Source: Timonella corticicola (GTDB taxonomy: Bacteria > Actinomycetota > Actinomycetes > Actinomycetales > Cellulomonadaceae). From it: a DNA stretch of 64,000 nt. The stretch is from contig NZ_JBHUOP010000004.1 of assembly GCF_042683685.1 (NCBI RefSeq), positions 372,001 through 436,000 on the forward strand. The letters run 5' to 3'. Position numbers and translations under genes: made by a program. The notes below the pieces were generated by a model. The model saw only the letters and a program-made list of their open reading frames with translations. It was not told where the DNA came from and did no database searches. Positions within the stretch are counted from its first letter, which is position 1, and each line of letters opens with the position of its first letter. This document shows, in pieces, positions 8,219-17,165 of the stretch.

Positions 8219-8800
8219 ATGGAACTCACGATTGCACGCATTGGTAAGGCGCACGGGCTGCGTGGCGAGGTTGCTCTCGACCTGCGCACGGACATCCCCG
8301 AGGAACGTTTTGTGAAGGGGACCAACATCAATACCAGCCCGGCAGAACGTGGCCCGCTCACTATTGCTCGCACCCGCGTTGCGAATGGCCGCTGGTACGT
8401 CCACTTTGAGCAGAGCGTGGACCGTACGTTCGCTGAATCGCTGAACGGCGTGGAACTCGTGGTTCAGGCCGAGGAATCCGATGAGGAGGATGCCTGGTAC
8501 GTGCATGAACTTGCCGGTCTCGCGGTGGAACTGACCGATGGCACGGTGGTGGGGAAGGTCGTCGGCCTCGAACATCTCCCGGCTCAGGATGCATTGGTGG
8601 TCAAGGAAAAGAACGGCACCCGCACCTACATCCCATTCTTGGAACGCTTCGTACCAACCGTCGATGTTCCGGGTGGGCGCGTGGTCATCACCCCGCCGGG
8701 CGGGCTGCTGTCCACCGACACCGAAAACCTCGTGATTTCCGACGAGACCTCGGGCGTACAGGAGTCCCCAGCTTCCAGCGGCGAGGGCGAGGAACGCTGA
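8219..8800 (+). CDS. rimM: 16S rRNA processing protein RimM
   Basis: A 193-residue RimM that helps mature the 30S head, partnering S19. The N-terminal half starts MELTIARIGKAHGLRGEV, the family signature, and the C-terminal PRC-barrel contains the W(Y)VHELAGL motif. The last 35 residues are a low-complexity Ser/Glu tail. The ATG follows AAGGA. The next gene trmD starts three bases after the stop, an operon order (rimM-trmD-rplS) shared by many bacteria. Confidence 0.95.
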   Translation: MELTIARIGKAHGLRGEVALDLRTDIPEERFVKGTNINTSPAERGPLTIARTRVANGRWYVHFEQSVDRTFAESLNGVELVVQAEESDEEDAWYVHELAGLAVELTDGTVVGKVVGLEHLPAQDALVVKEKNGTRTYIPFLERFVPTVDVPGGRVVITPPGGLLSTDTENLVISDETSGVQESPASSGEGEER

Positions 8801-8803
8801 GCC

Positions 8804-9733
8804 GTGCGCATCGACGTTATCTCGATTTTCCCGCAGTTCTTCGACGCTCTCGGATTGTCCCTGTTCGGTAAGGCCACCGACAGCGGGCTACTCGGATTCA
8901 GTGCACACGATCTACGTGAGTGGGCGACCGATAAGCACCGTTCTGTCGATGACACTCCGGCTGGCGGCGGTGCGGGAATGGTCATGAAGGCCGACGTGTG
9001 GGGTAAGGCTCTCGAAGAGGTGTTCGCTGAGCCCGTAACTCCTGGTGCAGCCTTGGCCGATAGCTCCGAGGGCGTAAGTGTTGCCGCTGTTGATATGGTG
9101 TCCGGCACCGATTCGTTGGACGGAACTGAAACTGCGCCTGAGGCTGCCATGGGCCGCGGTGGACGAGCACCACGCCGGGTCCTTGTGATTCCCACGCCAT
9201 CCGGTGAAACGTTCACGCAACGTGTTGCAGAGGACCTCGCCTACGCAGACCACCTCGTCTTCGCGTGTGGACGCTACGAGGGCATCGACTCCCGCGTCGC
9301 CGAGCACTACCGCGAATCAGACGTCGAAGTCCGCGAACTGTCCATAGGAGACTACGTACTCAACGGTGGGGAAGTGGCCTCGATCGTCATGATCGAAGCA
9401 GTCGTGCGCCTGATTCCAGGATTCATGGGCAACCCAGAATCACTCGTCGAGGAATCACACGGAGCGGCAGGACTCCTCGAATACCCTGTGTACACGCGCC
9501 CCGCGAACTGGAACGAACGCGACATCCCGCAGATCCTCATGAGTGGCCATCACGCCAACATCGCCCGCTGGCGCCGGGAACGTGCCTTCGACAAGACGAT
9601 GGCCCGCCGCCCAGACATGATCGAAGCGTTGAACCCAGAACAACTCGACAAGAAGGACCGAGCCTACCTCCAGGCGGCTGGCTGGCGCCGCCAGCCGAAC
9701 GGCCACTACCTACGCCCGCTGGAGGGCGAGTAG
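8804..9733 (+). CDS. trmD: tRNA (guanine-37-N1)-methyltransferase TrmD
   Basis: A 309-residue SPOUT methyltransferase that makes m1G37 in tRNA and prevents +1 frameshifting. The N-terminus (MRIDVISIFPQFFDAL), DDTPAGGGAGMVM, and the knotted SAM-binding region with CGRYEGIDSRV and SIGDYVLNGGE are all present. Compared with the 255-residue E. coli protein it carries an insertion of about 45 residues (roughly 77-123), rich in Ser/Asp/Ala, before the knot. Most actinobacterial TrmD proteins have only a shorter insert there. GTG 8804 is the start, three bases after rimM. Confidence 0.95.
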   Translation: MRIDVISIFPQFFDALGLSLFGKATDSGLLGFSAHDLREWATDKHRSVDDTPAGGGAGMVMKADVWGKALEEVFAEPVTPGAALADSSEGVSVAAVDMVSGTDSLDGTETAPEAAMGRGGRAPRRVLVIPTPSGETFTQRVAEDLAYADHLVFACGRYEGIDSRVAEHYRESDVEVRELSIGDYVLNGGEVASIVMIEAVVRLIPGFMGNPESLVEESHGAAGLLEYPVYTRPANWNERDIPQILMSGHHANIARWRRERAFDKTMARRPDMIEALNPEQLDKKDRAYLQAAGWRRQPNGHYLRPLEGE

Positions 9734-9988
9734 GTGCTGGTAGGCGGCAGGCTCGTCGGGAGTCTGAGCAGCCAAGAGTGACCAACGCTACGGACTTACC
9801 GGCCCGAGGGTGATGGCGCATGACGGCGTGAATATGCCAGAATAGATCCTTGGTGTGTGTTCATGGAATCTGCCATGGGGGACTCCGCGGAACGCAAACA
9901 CGCCACCCAATCGATGAAAATCGGGACCACTCCACGCTGGGTGGCCCATTATGTCGTGCCTGACCTGTGGCAGGACGAGGAGAATCAC

Positions 9989-10345
9989 ATGCAGAAGCTG
10001 GACTTCGTTACCGAGGGTGCCCTGCGCACCGACATCCCTGCGTTCCGTGCGGGTGACACCGTCAAGGTCAACGTAAAGGTCGTTGAAGGTAACCGTTCGC
10101 GTATCCAGGCATTCCAGGGCGTTGTCATCGCACGCGTTGGCGGCGGAATCGGTGAGACCTTCACCGTTCGCAAGATCAGCTTTGGTACCGGTGTTGAGCG
10201 TACTTTCCCGCTCCACGCACCAACCATCGAGTCGATCGAGGTCATCACCCGCGGTGCCGTTCGCCGCGCGAAGCTGTACTACCTCCGTGGTCTTCAGGGT
10301 AAGAAGGCGAAGATCAAGGAAAAGCGCGACAACCACGCTAAGTGA
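9989..10345 (+). CDS. rplS: 50S ribosomal protein L19
   Basis: A 118-residue L19, at the 30S-50S interface. The sequence from MQKLDFVTEGALRTDIPAF onward is typical, with the conserved GIGETFTVRKIS and YYLRGLQGKKA segments. I chose ATG 9989 because GAGGAGA (9977-9983) precedes it; the open frame extends back to 9857 but those 44 residues match nothing in L19. The 255 bases after trmD probably hold a promoter and leader. A terminator follows the gene. Confidence 0.97.
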   Translation: MQKLDFVTEGALRTDIPAFRAGDTVKVNVKVVEGNRSRIQAFQGVVIARVGGGIGETFTVRKISFGTGVERTFPLHAPTIESIEVITRGAVRRAKLYYLRGLQGKKAKIKEKRDNHAK

Positions 10346-10381
10346 TCTTAACCGCCGCTGATTCTTGAGCGGTGGAACGTG

Positions 10382-10413
10382 AAGGGGCAGCCGCCTGTGC
10401 GGCTGCCCCTTTT
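10382..10413 (+). terminator. Intrinsic terminator after rplS
   Basis: A 13-base perfect stem (10382-10394 / 10399-10411) with a CTGT loop ends in TTTT. It closes the rimM-trmD-rplS group. Confidence 0.88.
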
Positions 10414-10664
10414 GCGTGCCCGGTGTTTGGCGTGGCACCTCAAAGGTGGATGCGTCGATGGGGCGGTTTTGATCCTGAGACATGGTTTTTGTGTGCGCCT
10501 CCGGGCCAATTTGACCCCATCGAAACTAGATAGGGAAACCCGATGTGAAGAATGCGTACACGTCGGTGGACGTTCCCACTGATGCGCCGGGTAATCGGCG
10601 TAAGATACTTTGATGGTGCCATCACGAGTGGTGCCGACAATTTTGACACCGACAGGAAGCCCGC

Positions 10665-11384
10665 GTGAGCGAACAGCAGATCCCCGCCGAGAGCGAAGAA
10701 GAACACACGCCGAAGAAGGGATCAATCCTTCGCGAGACCGCGATCATCCTAGTCAGCGCGCTGGTTCTGTCGTGGTTGCTCAAAACCTTCCTGGTGCAGG
10801 CCTTCTATATTCCAAGCGGTTCCATGGAGGACACGCTCCAGGAGAACGACCGCATCCTCGTGTCCAAGATGGTTCCGGATGTGTTCGATATCCATCATGG
10901 CGACATCGTGGTGTTCAAGGACCCCGGTGGGTGGCTCGGTTATAACGTATACGAGGAAGACACGGGTCCTCAGGCGGCTCTTCGCAAAGGGTTGACCTTC
11001 ATCGGGATCCTGCCGCAGGATGCCGGTTCTCACCTGGTCAAGCGTGTCATCGGAATGCCGGGAGACACGGTGAAATGCTGTGACGCAGACGGTAAACTCA
11101 CTGTCAACGGCGTTGCCATCGATGAGACCGCCTACCTCAAGGAGGGCGAGGCACCCTCGCACATGGACTTCGAGGTTGAGGTCCCCGAAAATGCCCTGTG
11201 GCTGATGGGCGACAATCGCTCTGGCTCGGCCGATTCACGAGCCAACCTTGGTGGACCGGGCGGTGGATTCGTGCCGATTGACAACGTTGTGGGCACAGCC
11301 TTTGTGAAAGTGTGGCCGTGGGAACGCGCCGGCTGGCTCAAGAACCCCGGGGATGTGTTCGAGGACGTTCCAAAGGACCAGTGA
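10665..11384 (+). CDS. lepB: Signal peptidase I
   Basis: A 239-residue type I signal peptidase that removes signal peptides on the outer face of the membrane. One N-terminal transmembrane segment (about residues 24-45) follows a charged cytoplasmic tail. The catalytic serine S53 is in PSGSMEDTL and the general-base lysine K126 in VKRVIGMPGD; box E is LMGDNRSGSADSR. The gene starts with GTG after AGGAAG. It sits between rplS and rnhB, its usual actinobacterial place. It could serve the secreted amidase and other exported proteins of this window. Confidence 0.95.
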   Translation: MSEQQIPAESEEEHTPKKGSILRETAIILVSALVLSWLLKTFLVQAFYIPSGSMEDTLQENDRILVSKMVPDVFDIHHGDIVVFKDPGGWLGYNVYEEDTGPQAALRKGLTFIGILPQDAGSHLVKRVIGMPGDTVKCCDADGKLTVNGVAIDETAYLKEGEAPSHMDFEVEVPENALWLMGDNRSGSADSRANLGGPGGGFVPIDNVVGTAFVKVWPWERAGWLKNPGDVFEDVPKDQ

Positions 11385-11472
11385 AAGTAGCGGGCAGTCG
11401 CCGACACCAACGCCATGAGCCGTACCCACCCGTTCATTACCACCCCACACGCGAAAGTTTCATGAAACGACT

Positions 11473-12327
11473 ATGAACCTTGATATCGCAGAGAACTACC
11501 TCTTCCAGGTCACTCCAAGCCAGGAGGACGAGGCGCGGCAACTCATTGTAAAAAAGCATGAGGCCGCATTGGCCCGTAAAGCGAAGAACGGCTCGAAACA
11601 GCGCGTGTTCGCGGACCTGACCCATGAACGTTCACTGCTGGAACGTGGTGCTCGTTTGGTGGCGGGTATGGATGAGGTGGGGCGTGGTGCTCTGGCGGGT
11701 CCGGTCGTTGTCGGCGTATGTGTGGTCGACACGGCGACGGTCGACCCGCCTCTCGGCCTCACCGACTCCAAACTGATCGCTACAGACTTGCGTGATGCAT
11801 ATGTGCCGCTGATTCGCGGATGGGCGAGGGACCATGCGGTGGGTTCGGCATCGGCGGATGAGATCGATGAACTGGGCATCATCGGCGCTCTGCGTGTGGC
11901 CGGACAGCGGGCTCTGGCATCGGTCGAGGCGCGAATCGGCCCCGTGGACACGGTTTTGTTGGATGGTTCGCATGACTGGCTCACTGAACCGGAGCAGGAC
12001 CTGTTCTCGCTGATGGAGGGTCCGACGCACGCACCTGTCACCGGCTATACACAGCCGCGGGTTGTGACCCGGGTCAAGGCCGACATTGCCTGTGCCGCAG
12101 TATCGGGTGCTTCGGTTCTGGCGAAGGTCGCACGAGACCGCCTCATGACTGAACTCGACCGCGAGTTTCCGCAATTCGGTTGGGCAACGAATAAGGGGTA
12201 TGGTTCCTCTGGTCATAATCTTGCGTTGGCCACGGGCGGTCCGGTGAGGTATCACCGCCGCAGTTGGAATCTGCCGATTCTGGCTGCTACTACACACGAG
12301 GAAAAAGAAGGGCTCGGGACACTATGA
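11473..12327 (+). CDS. rnhB: Ribonuclease HII
   Basis: A 284-residue RNase HII that cleaves RNA in RNA-DNA hybrids and removes misincorporated ribonucleotides. Catalytic residues D67 and E68 are in GMDEVGRGALAGP, D164 in LLDGSHDW, and a further Asp in VKADIACAAVSGASVLAKV. The first 50 residues precede the family core and may be an extension or an upstream start choice; the ATG at 11473 has no strong ribosome binding site, so the true start is uncertain. The stop overlaps the next gene by four bases. Confidence 0.93.
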   Translation: MNLDIAENYLFQVTPSQEDEARQLIVKKHEAALARKAKNGSKQRVFADLTHERSLLERGARLVAGMDEVGRGALAGPVVVGVCVVDTATVDPPLGLTDSKLIATDLRDAYVPLIRGWARDHAVGSASADEIDELGIIGALRVAGQRALASVEARIGPVDTVLLDGSHDWLTEPEQDLFSLMEGPTHAPVTGYTQPRVVTRVKADIACAAVSGASVLAKVARDRLMTELDREFPQFGWATNKGYGSSGHNLALATGGPVRYHRRSWNLPILAATTHEEKEGLGTL

Positions 12328-12623
12328 GTGCTGCTGACCTTGAAAACTATGAGAATGACATGGAACTCGCGCTGTACCGCGAGTATCGGGATGTCGTTCA
12401 GTTGTTCTCGTACGTGGTTGAGACCGAACGCAGGTTCTACCTGGCGAATAGGGTGGACTTGCAAGTACGTTCCGCCGCCGGTGAAGTTTATTTTGAGGTG
12501 CACCTGCAGGATGCGTGGGTGTGGGATGTGTACCGGTCCAAGCGGTTCGTGAAGTCAGTGCGAGTGGTGACGTTCAAGGACGTGAACGTTGAAGAACTCT
12601 CGCGGGAGGAACTGTCCATCTAG
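12324..12623 (+). CDS. DUF2469 family protein
   Basis: A 99-residue acidic protein (MSAADLENYENDMELALYRE) of the actinobacteria-restricted DUF2469 family, function unknown. I chose ATG 12324, which overlaps the rnhB stop (ATGA) and gives the conserved N-terminus. The body has a hydrophilic helix followed by predicted strands (FYLANRVDLQVR, VYFEVHLQDAWVWDVY). It is always found next to rnhB in related genomes, so it is probably cotranscribed and coupled to it. Confidence 0.88.
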   Translation: MSAADLENYENDMELALYREYRDVVQLFSYVVETERRFYLANRVDLQVRSAAGEVYFEVHLQDAWVWDVYRSKRFVKSVRVVTFKDVNVEELSREELSI

Positions 12624-12743
12624 TTTTATTGGCGACGAATCGTCCGGTATGTTGTTGGCTCACCCACTTAGGTGGCGTGTTTCCCCAAGCTTTTCCACCG
12701 TGTTGAACAGTCAAGTTATCCACTGGTCGAGCCGAGGTTTTAT

Positions 12744-12788
12744 GTGATGGTCATGTCCTTTAGCGATGCTGGAGGACATGACCATCAC
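12744..12788. repeat. Perfect 15-bp inverted repeat enclosing the yraN start codon
   Basis: The arms 12744-12758 and 12774-12788 are perfect reverse complements separated by a 15-base loop (12759-12773). The right arm contains the probable ATG (12778) and part of the GGAGG ribosome binding site. As RNA it would hide the translation start; as DNA it has the length of a dimeric-regulator operator. Confidence 0.75.
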
Positions 12789-13194
12789 TTCTGTTTCAAC
12801 TGATCAGCCTTTGAACCGCCAGGAAATCGGCGCATTCGGCGAGGAGCTTGCCTGTCGTTTCCTCACGGAAAAGGGCTTCGAGGTGCTGACACGCAACTGG
12901 AGGCCTCATACAGAACATGTGCGCGGGGAACTGGATATTGTCGCGCGTGACGGAAACTCCCTGGTGTTCTGCGAGGTCAAGACGCGGACATCCCAGATCA
13001 TGGGTTCACCGTTCCATGCGATTGATGGACGTAAGGTTGGTGCGCTGCGGAAACTCGCAGCAGCCTGGCTTTCCGGCCAAGACCAGAGGTTTGAAGCGGT
13101 CAGAATCGATGCCATCGGCGTTCGACTGGAACTCGACGCCACGCGGAGGCGGGTTGTCACTGCACGGGTTGAACATCTGATGGCGGTGGCGTGA
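12778..13194 (+). CDS. yraN: YraN family (UPF0102) putative nuclease
   Basis: A 138-residue protein of the YraN/UPF0102 family with a Holliday-junction-resolvase-like fold. The restriction-endonuclease-like core is visible as GELDIVARDGNSLVFCEVKTR (the D and ExK residues of a metal site). The biological role is unproven; it is regularly next to comM and dprA. The start is uncertain: ATG 12778 lies only two bases after GGAGG (12771-12775) and within an inverted repeat, while ATG 12766 has no ribosome binding site. The stop overlaps comM by one base. Confidence 0.88.
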   Translation: MTITSVSTDQPLNRQEIGAFGEELACRFLTEKGFEVLTRNWRPHTEHVRGELDIVARDGNSLVFCEVKTRTSQIMGSPFHAIDGRKVGALRKLAAAWLSGQDQRFEAVRIDAIGVRLELDATRRRVVTARVEHLMAVA

Positions 13195-14735
13195 TGGGGT
13201 TGGGACAGTCTAGCTCTATCGCGCTGGTTGGCCTGCAGGGATATCAGGTTGCGATCGAATCCCATCTGACGAGTGCGCTGCCGAACTTCACGATCGTTGG
13301 GTTGCCCGATGCCTCTCTCAATGAGGCAAGGGATCGAGTTCGCGCTGCTATCGCAACGACCGGCTTTGATTTTCCGGCCCGGAAGGTCACCATCAATCTT
13401 GCACCTGCCTCGTTACCCAAATCTGGACCATCGTTTGATGTCGCGATTGCCCTTGCGGTCTTGGATTCAGCGGGTGTCCTACCCAACCGCGTGGACGCGG
13501 CAACGGTGTTTCTTGGAGAACTAGGGCTTGACGGTCGAGTTCATGAGGTCTTGGGAGTGTTGCCCGCGGTGGCGGCGGCGCGTGCCACAGGATTCAAGCG
13601 TGCGGTTGTGCCGGTGGGGAACCGCCGGGAGGCGGAACTCATAGGCGACATCGAGGTCATTGGGATCGAACATCTGGCACAGGCTGCTGCGCTGTGTGGG
13701 GCGGAAGTGCCCGTACCGCAGTTGATGTCGCGATCTGGGGCGCGAACAACGCCGGGTTCAACGTTGCCTGCTGCATCCGGCGACATGCGCGAGGTTCTGG
13801 GGCAACAAACCGCCAAGTTCGCACTCGAACTGGCTGCAGCGGGCGGACACAACGTGTTCATGGTGGGGCCGCCAGGAACGGGCAAGACAATGCTGGCCTC
13901 GAGACTGCCGACTATCTTGCCGGAACTCACGAGCAGCGAGGCATTGGAGGTCGCGTCGATTCACTCCGTGGGCGGCCTCTTCGATCCCGCAGGTGGATTA
14001 TCTACGACACCGCCTTTCGAGAGTCCACATCACACTGCCACAGGGGCGGCAATCATTGGAGGTGGCAGCGGACGTGTAAAGCCCGGTGCCATCTCGCGCG
14101 CACATAGGGGAGTGCTCTTCCTTGATGAGGCACCGGAGTTCTCGGCTCGAGTGTTGCAGACCCTGCGCCAACCACTCGAGAGTGGTGCCGTTGCCATCAG
14201 CAGGGCGTCCGGCACGGCAACGTTTCCGGCACGGTTCCAACTGGTGGCAGCGGCCAATCCCTGTCCCTGCGGAAACGCACACGGCGATGGACGGAACTGC
14301 GTGTGCACAGCCCTTCATAAACGGCGCTATATGCAGCGGCTTTCAGGTCCACTCATGGACCGCATCGATATCCAGATTCAGGTCTTACAACTGGTCCCAG
14401 GTGCTGCAAGCACCCGGGAATCAGAATCCTCTGCGGTCATCCGGGCGCGGGTTCAGGCCGCGCGTGCCGCAGCGGCACATCGGTTGAGGGACACGGGATG
14501 GAATACCAACCGAGAAGTTCCTGGATCATGGATACGAGGCGTGCTTGGTTCACATAATCCGTGTCTGACCTTCGTCAACAAAGCGGTTGAGAAAGGAACG
14601 CTGACGATGCGTGGCGCGGATCGAGTGCTTCGCGTTGCATGGACCCTTGCCGATCTGTCTGGGCGTACAACACCTACTGTTGATGATGTGCATCAAGCGT
14701 TGACGATGCGGGTTCTCTCGGGGGTGTCTCTATGA
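13194..14735 (+). CDS. comM: ComM/YifB family AAA+ ATPase
   Basis: A 513-residue Mg-chelatase-like AAA+ protein. ComM in Vibrio is a hexameric helicase driving branch migration of incoming DNA during transformation. The N-terminal domain (LVGLQGYQVAIESHL, NFTIVGLPD) precedes the ATPase core with Walker A GPPGTGKT (225-232) and a Walker B-like LFLDEAPEF. A zinc-like cluster CPCGNAHGDGRNCVC follows, as in the family, then the C-terminal lid. ATG 13194 overlaps the yraN stop; GTG 13191 is an alternative. The stop overlaps dprA by four bases. Confidence 0.94.
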   Translation: MGLGQSSSIALVGLQGYQVAIESHLTSALPNFTIVGLPDASLNEARDRVRAAIATTGFDFPARKVTINLAPASLPKSGPSFDVAIALAVLDSAGVLPNRVDAATVFLGELGLDGRVHEVLGVLPAVAAARATGFKRAVVPVGNRREAELIGDIEVIGIEHLAQAAALCGAEVPVPQLMSRSGARTTPGSTLPAASGDMREVLGQQTAKFALELAAAGGHNVFMVGPPGTGKTMLASRLPTILPELTSSEALEVASIHSVGGLFDPAGGLSTTPPFESPHHTATGAAIIGGGSGRVKPGAISRAHRGVLFLDEAPEFSARVLQTLRQPLESGAVAISRASGTATFPARFQLVAAANPCPCGNAHGDGRNCVCTALHKRRYMQRLSGPLMDRIDIQIQVLQLVPGAASTRESESSAVIRARVQAARAAAAHRLRDTGWNTNREVPGSWIRGVLGSHNPCLTFVNKAVEKGTLTMRGADRVLRVAWTLADLSGRTTPTVDDVHQALTMRVLSGVSL

Positions 14736-15907
14736 GTGGCGATACGCTCGAGCGCGATGCAGCAATGTTCTGGGCCGCCGTCACAGAACCAAATGACCAT
14801 ATCGCTGGCCTTCTGGTCTCTCACCTTGGACCTGCTGAAGCTCGGAAGTGGCTATCTGCGATAGGAACTCGCTCCGATGCGATCAGCGACGCAACCGTGG
14901 ATCGGCTAGGCCTGTCTGGAGAGATGGGAGCCAGGCGCCTTGCCACTGCGGTTGCGCGCTGGAACACCCGCCGCGACACCATCGACATCCAGGAACTGAG
15001 GCGACGTACCGAACTCCTTGGCGCTCGGTTCATTATCCCCTGTGATGCGGAATGGCCGCAGCAGTTGGCTGACTTGGGTCCGGGTGCACCGTCGGGGTTG
15101 TGGGTGCGTGGGGATGCGACGGTGGTGGCGAAAAGTGGCTATGGTGCAGCGATCGTCGGTGCGCGGGCTGCGACCGCCTATGGCGAGACGGTGACTGCGA
15201 TGCTTGTGTCACGCATGGCCGAGCGGGGACTCACTGTTGTGTCTGGGGGAGCATTTGGCATCGATGCATGTGCCCACCAATGTGCACTACGCATGCAAAC
15301 ACCGACTATTGCGGTGCTTGCAGGAGGTATCGATCAACTCTATCCGGCTGCGAACTCTGATCTATTGCGCGCCATCGAGTCATCTGGCGGCGCGTTGGTG
15401 AGCGAGAGTGCCCCGGGCAGCACTCCGATGAAATCGAGGTTCTTGTCGCGTAATCGGTTGATTGCAGCTCTCAGTGGCGCCACTGTTGTGGTCGAGGCCG
15501 CGTGGCGGTCAGGCTCGCTCTCCACGGCGAACCATGCGCTGGAACTCGGACGTCCAGTGGGCGTGGTTCCAGGGCCGATTACCTCTGCGCAGAGTGCGGG
15601 TTGTCATCGGTTGTTGCGGGAGAGTCCGGCTGAGGTTCTATCGACACCGGAAGACGTGGTTGACCTTGTTCCGGGACAGCCTAAGGTCCAGGTTCAGGCG
15701 GGCAGTGGTTCCAGATCGGATGCGGAACAGTTTGATCCGATGGAACTCAGAGTGCTTGATGGCCTTAAGCGGAGCACGCCTGTCTCAGTTGACGATCTGT
15801 GTGTGGCATCGGGGTTGGCTCCAGCGGAGGTGCTGATGACACTCTCCAGGCTTGAGTTTCGCGGTGCGATCCGACAGGATCTACGTGGCTGGCACCGGAG
15901 CAGGTAA
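14732..15907 (+). CDS. dprA: DNA processing protein DprA
   Basis: A 391-residue DprA/Smf protein. In transformable bacteria it protects incoming single-stranded DNA and loads RecA. The Rossmann-like core has AAIVGARAATAYGE, VVSGGAFGIDACAH and SRNRLIAALS, with GSLSTANHALELGRPVGVVPG after it. An N-terminal helix-hairpin region (1-95) and a C-terminal winged-helix segment (about 325-391) complete the long form. It overlaps comM by four bases, so yraN-comM-dprA is one translational unit. Whether the organism is naturally competent cannot be judged here, as no uptake genes are in the window. Confidence 0.95.
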   Translation: MSGDTLERDAAMFWAAVTEPNDHIAGLLVSHLGPAEARKWLSAIGTRSDAISDATVDRLGLSGEMGARRLATAVARWNTRRDTIDIQELRRRTELLGARFIIPCDAEWPQQLADLGPGAPSGLWVRGDATVVAKSGYGAAIVGARAATAYGETVTAMLVSRMAERGLTVVSGGAFGIDACAHQCALRMQTPTIAVLAGGIDQLYPAANSDLLRAIESSGGALVSESAPGSTPMKSRFLSRNRLIAALSGATVVVEAAWRSGSLSTANHALELGRPVGVVPGPITSAQSAGCHRLLRESPAEVLSTPEDVVDLVPGQPKVQVQAGSGSRSDAEQFDPMELRVLDGLKRSTPVSVDDLCVASGLAPAEVLMTLSRLEFRGAIRQDLRGWHRSR

Positions 15908-16219
15908 GCCCTGTTACAGAGAGATGGTCATTGTTATAGAACCGTAATCAAGTGCATCGATGTGAAGGTTTTGCGGGCAAAATGCCGTTTTTCTCGGTGA
16001 TGCCATCAAGAATGTTCAATATGTGAGACATTCACCTGTGAATCCTGGCCTGGAGCGGGGGTATGGGGACTGGTGCAGGGGGTGAAATTCCCCTATAGTC
16101 GAGACTGTTGCGCATGGGCTTGCCGATTGGAAGGGTAATCCGATCGCATCGGTGCTGGTAGAAAACGCACACACGGCTTGAACGCAGGAATGTGAATATC
16201 TTGTAAGGGAGGTGTTCAA
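15908..16219. other. Gene-free stretch between dprA and xerC
   Basis: About 310 bases with no supportable gene; a minus-strand frame at 16016-16252 has no family features and overlaps the xerC start. A TATAGT hexamer at 16094-16099 could be a -10 element. The xerC ribosome binding site (GGGAGGTG) lies at its end. Confidence 0.5.
16094..16099 (+). promoter_or_regulatory. Candidate -10 element upstream of xerC
   Basis: TATAGT is close to the consensus -10. No convincing -35 is present 16-18 bases upstream. It lies about 120 bases before the xerC start. Confidence 0.35.
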
Positions 16220-17113
16220 GTGGATTTGGTCATGGATGACTTCGTGAAACACTTGAGCCTTCGTCGAGGATACTCGCAGAACACGTGCCGTGCCTACGCC
16301 GCTGACGTGCGCTCGCTCCTAGAGTTCCTTGCCGAGCGAGATGTCGAGTGGCAATCAGCGACTCTTACAGATCTGAGAGCCTGGCTAGCCCATCTCTCCC
16401 AGCGCAATGGCTCCCAAGCGACCATCGCGCGAAAGGGCGCCGCCGCTCGCGGGTTCTACGGCTGGGCAGCAGATCGCAATCTGGTGGAGGTTGACCCCTC
16501 GCTACGCCTTCGTACGCCCGCACCATCGAGCAGGTTGCCAGAGGTGCTCTCTGTCGCGCAGGCGAATCTGCTGCTTGATCACGCGCAGTTAAGCGCTGCA
16601 ACCGATGAGCCGCCTGCGCTGCGCGACTGGGCCGCAACTGAACTGATGTACTCGTCTGGATTGCGGGTTTCTGAAGTCTGCGCTCTTGATGTGAACGATC
16701 TCAATCTGTCGCAGCGTAGCGCACGAGTCATCGGTAAGGGCAACAAGGAACGCGTCGTGCCGCTCGGGCAGCCCGCGACTCATGCTCTCACGATGTGGTT
16801 GAGCAAGGGGCGCCCTCAACTGGCCAGCGCCTCCTCCGACAAAGCACTGTTTCTAGGTGCCCGTGGAGGTCGCTGGAACGTTCGATCACTGCGAGAAACC
16901 GTGCATCGACTCGCCGCCGCCGCAGATGTTCCGGACCTCGCACCACACGCTGTGCGCCACACCGCCGCAACCCACCTCCTTGAGGGCGGTTCGGATCTGC
17001 GTACGGTTCAAGAACTTTTGGGGCACTCCTCGTTGCAGACCACGCAGCGTTACACGCACGTCACCGTCGAACGTCTCAAACACGCATACCTAACTGCCCA
17101 TCCTCGAGCCTAA
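16220..17113 (+). CDS. xerC: Tyrosine recombinase XerC
   Basis: A 297-residue site-specific recombinase that, with XerD, resolves chromosome dimers at dif next to the FtsK translocase. The N-terminal SAM-like domain (1-100) precedes the catalytic domain with R149 (SSGLRVSE), K173 (GKGNKER), H243 and R246 (HAVRH), H269 (LLGHSS) and nucleophile Y278 (QRYTH), a complete set. GTG 16220 follows GGGAGGTG. Its position after dprA and before the WhiG-type sigma gene matches the chromosomal xerC of other actinobacteria, so it is not a phage integrase. ftsK lies later in this window. Confidence 0.93.
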   Translation: MDLVMDDFVKHLSLRRGYSQNTCRAYAADVRSLLEFLAERDVEWQSATLTDLRAWLAHLSQRNGSQATIARKGAAARGFYGWAADRNLVEVDPSLRLRTPAPSSRLPEVLSVAQANLLLDHAQLSAATDEPPALRDWAATELMYSSGLRVSEVCALDVNDLNLSQRSARVIGKGNKERVVPLGQPATHALTMWLSKGRPQLASASSDKALFLGARGGRWNVRSLRETVHRLAAAADVPDLAPHAVRHTAATHLLEGGSDLRTVQELLGHSSLQTTQRYTHVTVERLKHAYLTAHPRA

Positions 17114-17165
17114 CCAACATAAAGCACCATCACCCCCGCCAAACCCGTCAACAAAAAGGAACATC

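Noticed and set aside
16016..16252. A minus-strand 78-codon open frame overlapping the xerC start
   Set aside because: No ribosome binding site or family signature; overlaps a firm gene on the other strand.
16220..17113. xerC considered as a phage or integrative-element integrase
   Set aside because: Gene order dprA-xerC-whiG is the conserved chromosomal one, and no tRNA, attachment repeat or cargo genes are next to it.
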